A stretch of DNA of 64,000 bases from Aureibacillus halotolerans (GCF_004363045.1 NZ_SNYJ01000020.1:1-64000), one strand, 5' to 3'. Shown: positions 17,208-25,115, counted from the first letter of the stretch. Program-made: numbers and translations. The notes: generated by a model not told the origin, from the sequence alone.

Positions 17208-18261
17208 ATGGACCATCATGCTGATCATTTTTGTGCTTACAGGATGTGGAGCGACACCAAAAATATTGGATGATATCCAACTAGCGACAGTCATTGGGTT
17301 AGATCCAGAAGAAGACGACAAATTGTCAATGACCATCTCGTTTCCGGTGTTTAAGCCAGATGATTCAACGACGAACGAAACCTTTACGACAACGGGCTAT
17401 ACGTTTAATGGGAATTTGGACAAAGCTAACGCACGCTCTTCAAAGTCCATTGAGACAGGCAAGCTAGATGTGATTATCATCAATAGAAAGCTCGCAGAAA
17501 AAGGCATGACGGAGTATCTTGATTTTCTAAAACGAGGGGCAAGTACAGGGGCACGCTTATTTATTGTCGTCGCTGATGGTTCAGCGAAAGACGTCCTTGA
17601 AGGGAAGTACGAAGATACCGATTTAGGCGTGTATTTAGAAAGCATGCTTCAGCAAAATATTCAGCAACGTGTGATACCAGAAACCAATTTTCACTTGTAC
17701 AATTATGCCCAGTTTTCAGAAGGAACCGATCCGATTCTTCCAGTGATGAAAAAGGTGAAGGAGAATATCGTCACCATTAATGGCATTGCCATCATGAACA
17801 AGGACCAGCTTATTGATATTTTGCCTTTGAACAAGCTGTTTTATTTCAATGCGATCTATGGAGACATGGCAAAAGGGACGAAACGAACAGTGGATGCCAA
17901 GGGGAATGACGCCTATATTCAACGTATTAGCTCTGTTCGGAATTTGGATTATAAGCCAAAGGAAAAAAAAATAGTGATTCATGTTGATATGAAAGGCGAG
18001 GTGCTCGAATACACGGGTGATCGATTTGATGATGGCAATCGTAAAGAGGTAGAACAAAATTTGACCAAGCAAATTAAAGAAGAATCTGAGCGACTTGCCA
18101 AAATGTTTCAAGAGATGGAGGTTGATCCTCTTGGTCTTGGCGATGACATTAAGCATAAGATTCGAGGGCTCAGTTGGGATGAATGGAAAAAGTTGTATCC
18201 AGAGCTAACGATTGAGGTTGATGTCAACGTCGCCATCATTAGTAAAGGAATCGTTCAGTAG
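17197..18261 (+). CDS. Spore germination receptor subunit C (GerAC/GerKC lipoprotein)
   Basis: A 354-residue lipoprotein with signal peptide and lipobox VLTGC near residues 13-17, then the GerAC domain, including ATVIGLDPEEDD near the N terminus and VIIINRKLAEKGMTEYLDFL. It is the outer-face subunit of the germinant receptor. AAGGAGGAG lies upstream of the ATG inside the end of the B-subunit gene. No terminator is evident after it, so transcription may run on into the downstream leader ORF. Confidence 0.92.
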   Translation: MKAKWTIMLIIFVLTGCGATPKILDDIQLATVIGLDPEEDDKLSMTISFPVFKPDDSTTNETFTTTGYTFNGNLDKANARSSKSIETGKLDVIIINRKLAEKGMTEYLDFLKRGASTGARLFIVVADGSAKDVLEGKYEDTDLGVYLESMLQQNIQQRVIPETNFHLYNYAQFSEGTDPILPVMKKVKENIVTINGIAIMNKDQLIDILPLNKLFYFNAIYGDMAKGTKRTVDAKGNDAYIQRISSVRNLDYKPKEKKIVIHVDMKGEVLEYTGDRFDDGNRKEVEQNLTKQIKEESERLAKMFQEMEVDPLGLGDDIKHKIRGLSWDEWKKLYPELTIEVDVNVAIISKGIVQ

Positions 18262-18278
18262 GGAAAAAAGTGAACATG

Positions 18279-18287
18279 TGCTACAAT
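18279..18287 (+). promoter_or_regulatory. Extended -10 element for the leader ORF-yidC2 unit
   Basis: TGCTACAAT fits an extended -10 (TGnTATAAT) and stands 36 nt before the leader ORF ATG. No good -35 is seen at the expected distance, which is tolerable for an extended -10. It would give yidC2 transcription independent of the germination operon. Confidence 0.5.
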
Positions 18288-18322
18288 AGAAAGAGATCAA
18301 TAGAGAGGGGGTGTGTACAGCG

Positions 18323-18766
18323 ATGTGGATTGAATTTTTACTTGATGCCACGCAAATGTCAGCATATTTTATGCTTGTCACCATGATGCTTGGCGTTACG
18401 TCAGCGTCTATGTTGACATCGTTTAAGCAGCAAGCATTTTTGCAAAAACAGCATGAAATAGGCGCTTTTCGAACACATGACAACGTGCTCAAATTACGTG
18501 ATGCTATGACAGACAGTCCTTTGCATGAGCAGCTGAGATGGATTATCTTACTGCTTCAACGTAGAGGCGAAGATGACGACGACGCGCATCAATCCTCCTT
18601 CGAAACAAAGATTTACAATACGAAGGAGGATCAACATGAAACATCGCTTTGTACACATTCGACCCTTATGGATGATAGTAATGGTCACTTTGCTCGTTCT
18701 TTTAGCAGGGTGCGGAACGCAAAATGGCATGGACCCAATTTCAGCAGACACGAGTGGATTTTTTAA
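18323..18766 (+). CDS. MifM-like regulatory nascent chain (leader ORF of yidC2)
   Basis: The frame gives 147 residues but only the first 90 or so need matter. An N-terminal membrane segment (about residues 10-31, QMSAYFMLVTMMLGVTSASM) is followed by a soluble helical part, then R72-W73-I74, and an acidic run E83-D87. B. subtilis MifM, from memory, has an N-terminal membrane segment, an R-I-x-x-W-I stretch with Trp at position 73, and a DEED run near 86-89. GAGAGGGGGTG precedes the ATG. The acidic codons end 9 nt before the 5' arm of a hairpin that masks the yidC2 ribosome site. The frame then overlaps yidC2 by 131 nt. Sequence identity to MifM is otherwise low; the match is of layout. Confidence 0.72.
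   Translation: MWIEFLLDATQMSAYFMLVTMMLGVTSASMLTSFKQQAFLQKQHEIGAFRTHDNVLKLRDAMTDSPLHEQLRWIILLLQRRGEDDDDAHQSSFETKIYNTKEDQHETSLCTHSTLMDDSNGHFARSFSRVRNAKWHGPNFSRHEWIF
18592..18631 (+). promoter_or_regulatory. Hairpin sequestering the yidC2 Shine-Dalgarno
   Basis: ATCCTCCTTCG (18592-18602) pairs perfectly over 11 bp with CGAAGGAGGAT (18621-18631) across an 18-nt A-rich loop. The 3' arm contains the AAGGAGG ribosome site of yidC2, whose ATG is at 18636. A ribosome stalled with codon 87 of the leader ORF (18581-18583) in its P site would cover much of the 5' arm and expose the site. Confidence 0.88.
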
Positions 18767-19469
18767 TCATTATCTTGTCTATCCATTTTCCACTGTCATT
18801 AAAACAGTCGCAAGCTGGTTTAACGATAGCTATGGTGTTTCTATAATTATCATTACCTTGCTCATTCGCCTTGCGCTTTTTCCATTGATGAAAAACCAAT
18901 ACAAGCGCCAAGCCGTAATGAAAGAAAAAATGAACAAGCTAAAGCCAGAGATGGAGCCTGTTCAGGAGAAAATGAAAAAAGCTAAAACAACGGAAGAGAA
19001 AGCAACCGCCCAAAAAGAACTCATGCAGTTGTATCAGACACATGATGTCAATCCGATGGCGGCGCTCGGTGGATGCTTGCCGATGCTTCTCCAAATGCCG
19101 ATACTCATTGGCTTTTATTATGCGATTCGTCGTACAGGTGAAATTGGGACGCATACGTTCGGCTGGTTTAGTCTAGGGCATCCCGACCTTGTCATGACAC
19201 TTCTAGCGATGGCCGTCTACTTTATACAAGCTCGAGTTTCAATGAGCGGAATGGACGAGGTACAACGGAAGCAGATGGCGATGTTTGCATACATCTCTCC
19301 CATTATGATTGGCTTTGTTTCCTTTGCAGCGCCAGCAGCACTGCCGCTATACTGGTGCGTCGGCGGACTGTTCATGATTGCACAAACGCTATTGCTTAAG
19401 AAACTGTACAATCCTAGTTCCTCTGATGAGCAGAGTGTATCAAGTGTGCAGACAGAGCATTCAAAATAA
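18636..19469 (+). CDS. yidC2: Membrane protein insertase YidC2 (YqjG/SpoIIIJ family)
   Basis: A 277-residue YidC/Oxa1-family insertase. It has a lipoprotein signal with lipobox LLAGC near residues 18-22, five membrane segments, and the cytoplasmic hairpin rich in Lys/Glu after the first core segment. LGGCLPMLLQMPILIGFYYAI is the conserved third segment region, and the positive groove residue is expected at LLIRLALFPL. The ATG at 18636 follows AAGGAGG at 18623-18629; upstream in-frame starts have no site. The presence of a MifM-like leader argues for the regulated YidC2 paralogue and for a second, constitutive SpoIIIJ elsewhere in the genome. Confidence 0.93.
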   Translation: MKHRFVHIRPLWMIVMVTLLVLLAGCGTQNGMDPISADTSGFFNHYLVYPFSTVIKTVASWFNDSYGVSIIIITLLIRLALFPLMKNQYKRQAVMKEKMNKLKPEMEPVQEKMKKAKTTEEKATAQKELMQLYQTHDVNPMAALGGCLPMLLQMPILIGFYYAIRRTGEIGTHTFGWFSLGHPDLVMTLLAMAVYFIQARVSMSGMDEVQRKQMAMFAYISPIMIGFVSFAAPAALPLYWCVGGLFMIAQTLLLKKLYNPSSSDEQSVSSVQTEHSK

Positions 19470-19477
19470 AGAAGAAC

Positions 19478-19508
19478 AAAAGAGCGTGCCATTCGGCGCT
19501 CTTTTTTT
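19478..19508 (+). terminator. Terminator of yidC2
   Basis: AAAAGAGCG pairs with CGCTCTTTT followed by more T residues, 9 nt after the stop codon. Confidence 0.88.
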
Positions 19509-19531
19509 GTGAATTTCAGAAACAGCGCCAG

Positions 19532-19595
19532 GTGCTCGGTTTCAGTCATAAACCGTGTGGAACTGGAATCGAACTGCAAATAATTACTCATTAGT
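19532..19595 (+). repeat. Degenerate remnant of a 21-nt phased GTGCTCGG array
   Basis: GTGCTCGG at 19532, CCGTGTGG at 19553 and CTGCAAAT at 19574 fall 21 nt apart directly after the yidC2 terminator. Only the first is a good core, so this is a weak call made from its phase and position. Confidence 0.35.
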
Positions 19596-19611
19596 CATCA
19601 TTTCATATCCG

Positions 19612-19656
19612 AAAAAACAAAACTGTCCAGAACCGTCATTACACGGTCGGGACAGT
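19612..19656 (-). terminator. Terminator of the 64-aa small protein gene
   Basis: ACTGTCC and GGACAGT arms with inner ACCGT/ACGGT pairing; read leftward the stem is followed by TTGTTTTTT. It lies 31 nt past the stop of the leftward gene. Confidence 0.8.
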
Positions 19657-19686
19657 CATTCATTGAAATATGATCTTCTAATTGGG

Positions 19687-19881
19687 TTAATGAGATTGGT
19701 TGAGAGGGGGACTTATCATTGCGGTTTTTGCATCTGCTTGACCTTTGGCATAGGCATCTCGATAAATTGTTTCCATGTACATATAGACAAGTTGTTTAAC
19801 CTTATTGTCAACGCCAAGCATGTCCAAATGCCGATTGCATTGTTGCATAGCTCGTTTCCCGTGCACATCATTGGTCATCAC
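19687..19881 (-). CDS. Small hypothetical protein, 64 aa
   Basis: A 63-64 residue helical protein with the stretch KVKQLVYMYMETIYRDAYAK and no membrane segment. GAAGGAGGG lies 7 nt before the GTG start (10 nt before the next codon, an ATG). A strong ribosome site and a dedicated terminator support a real monocistronic gene. I do not recognise the family. Confidence 0.68.
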   Translation of the reverse strand: MMTNDVHGKRAMQQCNRHLDMLGVDNKVKQLVYMYMETIYRDAYAKGQADAKTAMISPPLNQSH

Positions 19882-20041
19882 CGCTAGACCCTCCTTCTAA
19901 TAGGATACGTTAATTATAAAAGGTAAAGGGGAACGTGTATATAGGACATATAGGGGATAAATGTAGGATTTTGTCGGAACTTTCGAAAATATATCATATG
20001 GTCAATAAACTAATCCGAAAGTATCGATTAGTTGCTAATAC

Positions 20042-20069
20042 TTGCTAAATTGCTTTAAACTAGTATAGT
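20042..20069 (+). promoter_or_regulatory. SigA-type promoter of the secreted protein gene
   Basis: TTGCTA and TATAGT are separated by 16 nt, about 44 nt before the ATG at 20113. The surrounding 19,900-20,110 stretch is AT-rich and holds no gene. Confidence 0.5.
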
Positions 20070-20112
20070 AAAAATAGGTTTTGATGCCTATTAATAGAAA
20101 GGGGAAAAAGTT

Positions 20113-21363
20113 ATGAAAAGAGTATTATCTATTTTTCTTGCACTTGTGCTTTTACTAGCACCATTTGTGTCTGCAAATGCAAGTGTCTACCAAACGCCAG
20201 AAGTGATTGGGCGCGGTGAATTTTTTGAAAAGCTTGTCGATCGTCTGGAGCTTGAACCATTAGATGGCGATTTTGATTGGCCAGTCGATGTCAATGAAGA
20301 TTCCCGCTATGCGGACGCGATCAAGACATTGATTCAGCGAGGCGCTTTGAAAGGGTACCCAGGAGATAAAATCCAACCTGAGCGACCACTGTTTGATATT
20401 GAAGCAGCTGAAATTCTTTCACGATTACTCCACGTAGATAAAGACACTGCAATTGTAGATCTTGATCAATTGTATAATCTTTCAATGGAAGACGGCACAT
20501 TTGTCACTGAAAATGAAGCAACTGAAATCTTTGAAAATGCGCTCGTAACGGACGAAAGTGGTCTTGAGTGGATAAATGCGTCAACGGATGCAGCAGCAGA
20601 GGTGACTTCATTTGAAGCCGATGCGAATATGACGTTTAGTGTTGAATTAAGCGATGAGATGTTGGCTGAGCTTGGAGAGGAATTTGCATCAATGCTTTCT
20701 ATTGATGCGAGCTTAGCTATGGCATACGATGAGGAATCAGGCATCCATCAGGTCATTACATTCGACGTGCCAGAAATGGATCCATCCCTCCCTGAAACCA
20801 TTTCTATCGAACAATACGTCGTTAAAGACGGCATTTACATGAACATGCCAAATCTCGAAACTGGGGAAGATGAGTGGGTGAAAATCCCTGCGGACGACGC
20901 TTATCCGATTGCATATGAAGAAATGTTGAAAACGCAATCAGGAAGTATTGAGCTTTACAAACAGCTTAATGGCGAATTGTTTTTCTATGAAGACCTTGGA
21001 AGCGTGAACGACACACGTGAGATTGCTTTCCGCGGCTTGGTTCCTTCAATCAATGAGCTTTTGTCGTTGCTCCAGTCCAACGCAGCGATGGATGAACAAA
21101 TGGATGTCGTTTTTGAAGATCTTGGCTCATTTGATGCGTCTGTTGGAATTTCAGGGACCATTTGGGTAGATGAAAACTCTAAGCATGTAAGCCGTCAGCT
21201 AGCCGATGCTACAGTGACATTTGATGATCAATCCCTTGGAATTGAAGCGATTAATATTTGGATGGACATGGCTATTCAAAATTACAATTCTACAGAAACC
21301 ATCGTGCTGCCTGAAGCAGCAAAGAATGCTGAAGAAATCAGCTTAGATTATACACTAGAATAA
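20113..21363 (+). CDS. Secreted protein with SLH-like N terminus and DUF6612-like body
   Basis: A 416-residue exported protein. Residues 1-24 form a signal peptide ending in ANA. Residues 33-110 resemble a divergent S-layer-homology segment (AIKTLIQRGALKGYPGDKIQPERPL is typical of SLH repeats), which may anchor it to cell-wall polymer. The rest is acidic and beta-rich, resembling the LolA/LppX-like proteins annotated DUF6612 (ADANMTFSVELSDEML, then YVVKDGIYMNMP). AAAGGGGAAAAAGTT precedes the ATG. It is monocistronic, with its own promoter and terminator. Function is unknown; a lipid-carrier or envelope role is only suggested by the fold. Confidence 0.75.
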   Translation: MKRVLSIFLALVLLLAPFVSANASVYQTPEVIGRGEFFEKLVDRLELEPLDGDFDWPVDVNEDSRYADAIKTLIQRGALKGYPGDKIQPERPLFDIEAAEILSRLLHVDKDTAIVDLDQLYNLSMEDGTFVTENEATEIFENALVTDESGLEWINASTDAAAEVTSFEADANMTFSVELSDEMLAELGEEFASMLSIDASLAMAYDEESGIHQVITFDVPEMDPSLPETISIEQYVVKDGIYMNMPNLETGEDEWVKIPADDAYPIAYEEMLKTQSGSIELYKQLNGELFFYEDLGSVNDTREIAFRGLVPSINELLSLLQSNAAMDEQMDVVFEDLGSFDASVGISGTIWVDENSKHVSRQLADATVTFDDQSLGIEAINIWMDMAIQNYNSTETIVLPEAAKNAEEISLDYTLE

Positions 21364-21371
21364 ATGATGAG

Positions 21372-21400
21372 CCCGTTGCCGTGAAGGCAACGGGTTTTTA
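21372..21400 (+). terminator. Terminator of the secreted SLH-like protein gene
   Basis: CCCGTTGCC and GGCAACGGG arms with a GTGAA loop, followed by TTTTTA; 9 nt after the stop. Confidence 0.92.
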
Positions 21401-21471
21401 GCACATTTAGAAAAGGAATAAATGACAGAATCAGGTATACTTATGGCAATTCTAGTGAAAGGTGTGATTCA

Positions 21472-22086
21472 ATGTTTAAGAAGATGGCAACAGATGCGTT
21501 AGGTTTAAGTGATATTGGAAGAGTCATTCGCCCAGCGGACTATGATAAGGTAGATGCAGATGACTATGTTATGCATGAAGACGATGAGAAAATATTTTTC
21601 TTGATTAAATCAAAAGCTGACGAGTATTGCTTTACAAATTTCGCGTTGATCCACGTAGATGGCACTAGCGCAGCAAGCAAAAAACGTACGTTGAGAAGAT
21701 ACTCCTATTACACCCATCAGTTCAGCAATGTGTTATTAGAAACGGCAGGGACCATCGACCTCGATGTAGAGCTCAAATTTAATTTAGGTGATGTGTATTT
21801 TGATATTGGGATTAATAAGAATGAAATTGAGGCTGTGAAGGATATATATAAGAGTTTACTTCGAATCGCAGAAATCAATGAAGAAAATAAAGCGAGAAAG
21901 ACGTACGCAGAGCAAAGTCTTGGGAACGCATCAACGACACTAGGCAACAGTAGGCTTGATGAAGTTAGTGTGTCAGATGAATATAAAAAAATCACTGAGT
22001 TTTCATTTGAATGGCTGAAGCAGACGAGAGAACAATATCATGTGAAGGATTTTGGAGGCGTATTTGAGAAATATATTAAAAATTAA
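21472..22086 (+). CDS. Bacterial PH-domain protein (YvbH-like)
   Basis: A 204-residue soluble protein with an N-terminal bacterial PH domain (about residues 10-125: IKSKADEYCFTNFALIHVDG, then YSYYTHQFSNVLLETAGTIDLDVELKF) and a C-terminal helical extension as in B. subtilis YvbH, which is the same length. The C-terminal part is thought to mediate oligomerisation in that family. AAAGGTGTGATTCA precedes the ATG. A monocistronic unit with a strong terminator. The molecular role is unknown. Confidence 0.8.
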   Translation: MFKKMATDALGLSDIGRVIRPADYDKVDADDYVMHEDDEKIFFLIKSKADEYCFTNFALIHVDGTSAASKKRTLRRYSYYTHQFSNVLLETAGTIDLDVELKFNLGDVYFDIGINKNEIEAVKDIYKSLLRIAEINEENKARKTYAEQSLGNASTTLGNSRLDEVSVSDEYKKITEFSFEWLKQTREQYHVKDFGGVFEKYIKN

Positions 22087-22091
22087 CAGAA

Positions 22092-22132
22092 GAAAAACCA
22101 CAGTGGTCGCATGAACCCTGTGGTTTTCTTTT
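22092..22132 (+). terminator. Terminator of the yvbH-like gene
   Basis: GAAAAACCACAG pairs with CTGTGGTTTTC; TTTTG follows. It starts 6 nt after the stop. Confidence 0.88.
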
Positions 22133-22313
22133 GTGCATAGCGTGACTTTTCTCATGATAGATATTTTCAGTTACATCACAAGGTACGTGAGAAGCACATT
22201 CAAACGTTTTCTTACTGAAATAAATAGTTGTCCAATCAATTTTAGAAAAAAACGTATGTATGTACGTAAGTGCGTTCTTCATCGAAGTGTAGGCTTCTGA
22301 TTACGTCCGCGTC

Positions 22314-22652
22314 CTAAGAGCTCACAGCATTTTGATCAACATAATGTGACTGACGGTGCAAAGTATCAATAAAATCTGACACTTTACTGACATCGTTTTC
22401 ATTTAATTGACCGGTATGCAGGAAATGTCCTTTGGAAGGGGACGTTCTCGTTTGAAGCGTTCTGCCCACTAATTCATCCAACGTGACATTAAATTGATCC
22501 GCAAGTTTGCAAAGAACTGTTAGGTTCGGTTGCCTTCTACCATTCTCATAGTTTCCGTATGCCTGAGGGGTAATGCCTAAACTCTTGGCCATGCTTAATC
22601 GAGTAACATTATGTGCGAGTCGCAATCGCTGCAAATTTGAAGGTACCATCAT
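22314..22652 (-). CDS. XRE-family helix-turn-helix regulator
   Basis: A protein of about 112 residues with a Cro/CI-type DNA-binding domain in residues 5-60: LQRLRLAHNVTRLSMAKSLG, ITPQAYGNYENGRRQPN and LADQFNVTLDELVG. The C-terminal 50 residues are a short acidic tail. Of three close ATG codons, the one at 22652 is chosen because GGAAAGG lies 7 nt before it. It is isolated on the minus strand with about 720 nt of gene-free DNA upstream, so its target is not evident; autoregulation is possible. Confidence 0.88.
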   Translation of the reverse strand: MMVPSNLQRLRLAHNVTRLSMAKSLGITPQAYGNYENGRRQPNLTVLCKLADQFNVTLDELVGRTLQTRTSPSKGHFLHTGQLNENDVSKVSDFIDTLHRQSHYVDQNAVSS

Positions 22653-22969
22653 CGTCATTCCTTTCCTGACAAAATCATATTATCGTTCTTTCAGACTATT
22701 ATAAAGCAAATTAAGGAAAAAATGTGGGACTTTTTTAGTTTTTATTTATTTTTTATAATGTCCATTCTCCTATTGACGTTTTATGTGATGTATTATCTAT
22801 ACGATGATATTTCGTCAATAGTTTCATTTTTTACCTAAACAAGTCTTATTTGCCAGGAAGTTTTGCTCTCACGATGACAACTTTCTCAGTGCGAAAATCA
22901 CCTTCACTGCTGGCAGTTGCCTGATTCGATGTTGCACTTATACCCTTCATGGTGTAAAGAAAATACGGC

Positions 22970-23092
22970 CGCTTCGTCAAAATACTTCGCTTTCCGCGGG
23001 CACGGCTTCAGCTTCCTCGGAAAGCAAAGCTTTCCTGCGGGATCTTCAGCTCGCGCTGTTCCCGCAGGAGTCTACGTATTTTGACTACGCTG
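22970..23092 (+). repeat. Interspersed palindromic repeat (about 123 bp), copy 1
   Basis: Starts CGCTTCGTCAAAATAC and ends GTATTTTGACTACG, so the ends are inverted repeats (GTCAAAATAC type); the interior also folds (TTTCCGCGGG with CCCGCAGGAG). A related copy with a 60-bp insertion lies at 29577-29755 and an end fragment at 31471-31502 in reverse. The surrounding 22,659-23,381 gap holds this, a small hairpin at 23198-23219, and the next repeat, but no gene. Confidence 0.75.
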
Positions 23093-23286
23093 ATGTTTGT
23101 TTCTGCGTAGATTGGTTTTATTTTTTATTGGTTTTTCATAACAAACTTTTGGTGAGCCTTGCATGAGTATGTAAAGTGCTTTAACAAATCAAAAGCAGCC
23201 ACTGTGAGACTCCAGTGGCAAAGAAAACATGATGAGGTGTTTCGGAATCGATGATGCACTTTTACACTTTAGTGTGAAAGCGAGCG

Positions 23287-23373
23287 TATGGCAGCTTGTA
23301 TAAAAAGAAACCCAACAATGAACTCTGGTCTACCCAGTTATGTCTAAGCGTGTCTATCAAATGTAAAGTGTGA
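23287..23373 (+). repeat. Paired-end repeat, copy 1 (remnant of a mobile element)
   Basis: TATGGCAGCTTGTATAAAA at one end and ACCCAGTTATGTCTAAGCG with AAGTGTGA at the other recur, in reverse orientation and with a different middle, at 31382-31465. Two conserved ends around a variable centre suggest a miniature or internally deleted insertion element. Confidence 0.6.
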
Positions 23374-23381
23374 ACGTTGAG

Positions 23382-23519
23382 TTACGATGTTTTTTGGACG
23401 TTTTGTAGTAAATGCTTCAATTCTTCAATATAATCAGCAAGCGTGGCATCCTGCTTGCCGGATTGGGCAGATTGGATAAATCGTTCGAGCTCAATAGAAA
23501 GTTTTTCTGAAGTTGTCAA
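23382..23519 (-). CDS. Small hypothetical protein, 45 aa
   Basis: A 45-residue acidic helical protein (TTSEKLSIELERFIQSAQSG, then LADYIEELKHLLQNV). It starts with TTG, preceded by GAAGGAGG, a strong site that supports translation. It lies 56 nt downstream of the dedA-like gene on the same strand and is probably co-transcribed. The family is not recognised. Confidence 0.55.
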   Translation of the reverse strand: MTTSEKLSIELERFIQSAQSGKQDATLADYIEELKHLLQNVQKTS

Positions 23520-23575
23520 TAGGATTCCTCCTTCTGATGCATTATAAGCAATGATGTGATGGAACGTGCATAGTG

Positions 23576-24160
23576 CTAAGAGCAGTCCGTCCAAGTCCTG
23601 CGCTTCTGAACATACTTGAAGCCGGCAAAGCTGATGATGGCTATGACCACCAACAAAATAATGTATTTCTGAATTTCGCCAAACAAAAACGTCATAAAGG
23701 ACAAATTTCCTAACGTGCCGAGAAATAAAGTAAACGCAAGCCAAGGAAAGATGCCGATAAACGTTAAGCACGCAAAATAAATGGGGCGAATATGGCTCAT
23801 GCCTGAAATATAGGATATATAATTGCCGATGCCTAATGGACGAGAAAAGGCAATGGACCAAACACCGCACCTCTGAAAAAAGGATGTTGCTTTTTTAATT
23901 TTTCGCGCACCAATTTTTCGTTCCACAAAATTCTCCATTTTGTATCCAATGGTATAAGGAATAAAACTTGCGACTGTATACAATAAACTTGCGATGAGTG
24001 CATAATAAAACAAGCGTAAAGGATCTGGCTTCAAAAAATACCCGTAAATCAACGCAGTTATCGCCCCAGGGAAGGGCAGTGATGAAGCTTCCAGAAACAA
24101 GCCAACATAAAGACCCCAGACTCCGAAACCTCGTACGATGTCAATGATAAACTCGATCAA
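23576..24160 (-). CDS. DedA/SNARE-associated family membrane protein
   Basis: A 194-residue membrane protein with four to five segments and the DedA hallmarks: LYVGLFLEASSLPFPG (conserved E and P near residues 23-31), then G..IPYTIGYKMENFVERK and FFQRCGVWSIAFSRPLGIGNYISYISGMSH, the conserved R-x-x-P/G loop region. DedA proteins act as lipid flippases or in membrane homeostasis. The TTG start has GAGGTGA 7 nt upstream. Probably in one unit with the 45-aa gene. Confidence 0.88.
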   Translation of the reverse strand: MIEFIIDIVRGFGVWGLYVGLFLEASSLPFPGAITALIYGYFLKPDPLRLFYYALIASLLYTVASFIPYTIGYKMENFVERKIGARKIKKATSFFQRCGVWSIAFSRPLGIGNYISYISGMSHIRPIYFACLTFIGIFPWLAFTLFLGTLGNLSFMTFLFGEIQKYIILLVVIAIISFAGFKYVQKRRTWTDCS

Positions 24161-24291
24161 TTTGATTCACCTCACTATCTTCAATGAAAGTTCCCCGTTT
24201 TAAAGAAAACGAATCAAATTAAACAATAAAAATCGCACATTGACTATAAAAGTTTTTGCCTCAATTTCTAAATATGTGGTAGAATATCAAT

Positions 24292-24417
24292 ATACGCCAT
24301 GATCATATAAAGATATATGAGAGGCAGTGCGGCAACACTGTTCTCTCTTAGGTCGGTACGGTTCGCGGATCGTCCTACAGGCAAACTATTCTCGTTTTAC
24401 TAGAGAATAGTTTTTTT
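24292..24417 (+). ncRNA. Candidate small RNA or structured leader with terminator
   Basis: TTGCCT (24256-24261) and TAGAAT (24280-24285), 18 nt apart, form a promoter that would start near 24292. The transcript folds as GAGAGGCAGTG/CACTGTTCTCTC with a CGGCAA loop, then a second imperfect stem from TAGG to CCTA (about 24350-24378), then a perfect terminator: AAACTATTCTC, loop, GAGAATAGTTTTTTT (24383-24417). No open frame of note lies inside. The next gene (ssb) is 270 nt away, so a free-standing RNA of about 125 nt is as likely as a leader. It matches no riboswitch consensus that I can recall. The rest of 24,418-24,690 shows nothing. Confidence 0.55.
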
Positions 24418-24690
24418 AATTTTCGAGAAAAAAACCGCATCAAGTGAGACGATTTCATAATGCACCTTTAGGATCTGGTTTTAGCCACTGAACTTCATAG
24501 GTCTATTATTTATTTAAATTTCGGATTATTTGAAGGGGAGCTACATGTAAAGCTTGCTAAATGGCTCTTCGTTTTGAAACAAAATGATTTTAAATGTGGG
24601 AAATTGGTCTTTCTGCATGTGGAGTTATGTCTTGACGTTTTGGTATGGTAGTTAAGCCTCACTATATTTCCTCGAAAGGATTGATGTACG

Positions 24691-25053
24691 ATGAATCAAA
24701 TTCTCCTCATTGGTCGCATGACACGATCTCCCGAACTACGTTACACCTCTTCAGATGGCGTCGCCGTTGCAAACTTTACACTCGCAGTCAATCGACCATT
24801 CAAAAACAACAAGGGAGAGTATGATGCCGATTTCATGTCGTGTACTGCCTGGAGAACGCTCGCAGAAACAACGGCAGAATTTTGCACGAAAGGCTCCCTT
24901 GTTGCTGTCACTGGACGCCTGCAAAACGATAGCTATGAAAATGAGGAGGGGAAAAAGGTGTTTCAGCTTGAGATTATCGCAAACAGTGTGCAATTTCTTG
25001 AGCCGAAGAATTACCGTAAAAAAAATGAAGAAGTCAAAAAAGTAGTGAGCTAA
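24691..25053 (+). CDS. ssbB: Short single-stranded DNA-binding protein (SsbB-like)
   Basis: A 120-residue OB-fold SSB: MNQILLIGRMTRSPELRYT, then VANFTLAVNRPF, FMSCTAWRTLAE and GSLVAVTGRLQNDSYEN are all typical. It lacks the disordered linker and acidic DDDLPF tip of the replicative SsbA and ends KKVVS, so it is like B. subtilis SsbB, which acts on incoming DNA during competence. The presence of comQXPA in the same window fits but is 9 kb away. GAAAGGATTGATGTACG precedes the ATG. Confidence 0.85.
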   Translation: MNQILLIGRMTRSPELRYTSSDGVAVANFTLAVNRPFKNNKGEYDADFMSCTAWRTLAETTAEFCTKGSLVAVTGRLQNDSYENEEGKKVFQLEIIANSVQFLEPKNYRKKNEEVKKVVS

Positions 25054-25088
25054 ACGACCCCTTTGTTAAATTTTCTGCCCTTCCCTAT

Positions 25089-25115
25089 TAAGAAGTTGAT
25101 TCATTCTGTCGATGA
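25089..25115 (+). promoter_or_regulatory. Possible SigD-type motility promoter
   Basis: TAAG, 15 nt, then GTCGATGA resembles the SigD consensus TAAA-N15-GCCGATAT and lies about 50 nt before the chemoreceptor gene, the type of gene SigD controls. The -10 match is imperfect. Confidence 0.35.

Noticed and set aside
22076-22282. Leftward 68-codon frame overlapping the yvbH-like terminator
   Set aside because: It spans a strong terminator, has no ribosome site and no recognisable family features.
24292-24417. Known riboswitch or 6S/SRP RNA assignment for the structured RNA
   Set aside because: Conserved cores of the TPP, purine, preQ1, SAM, lysine, glycine, fluoride, ZTP, c-di-GMP and c-di-AMP classes are not seen, and the length does not suit 6S or Bacillus SRP RNA.
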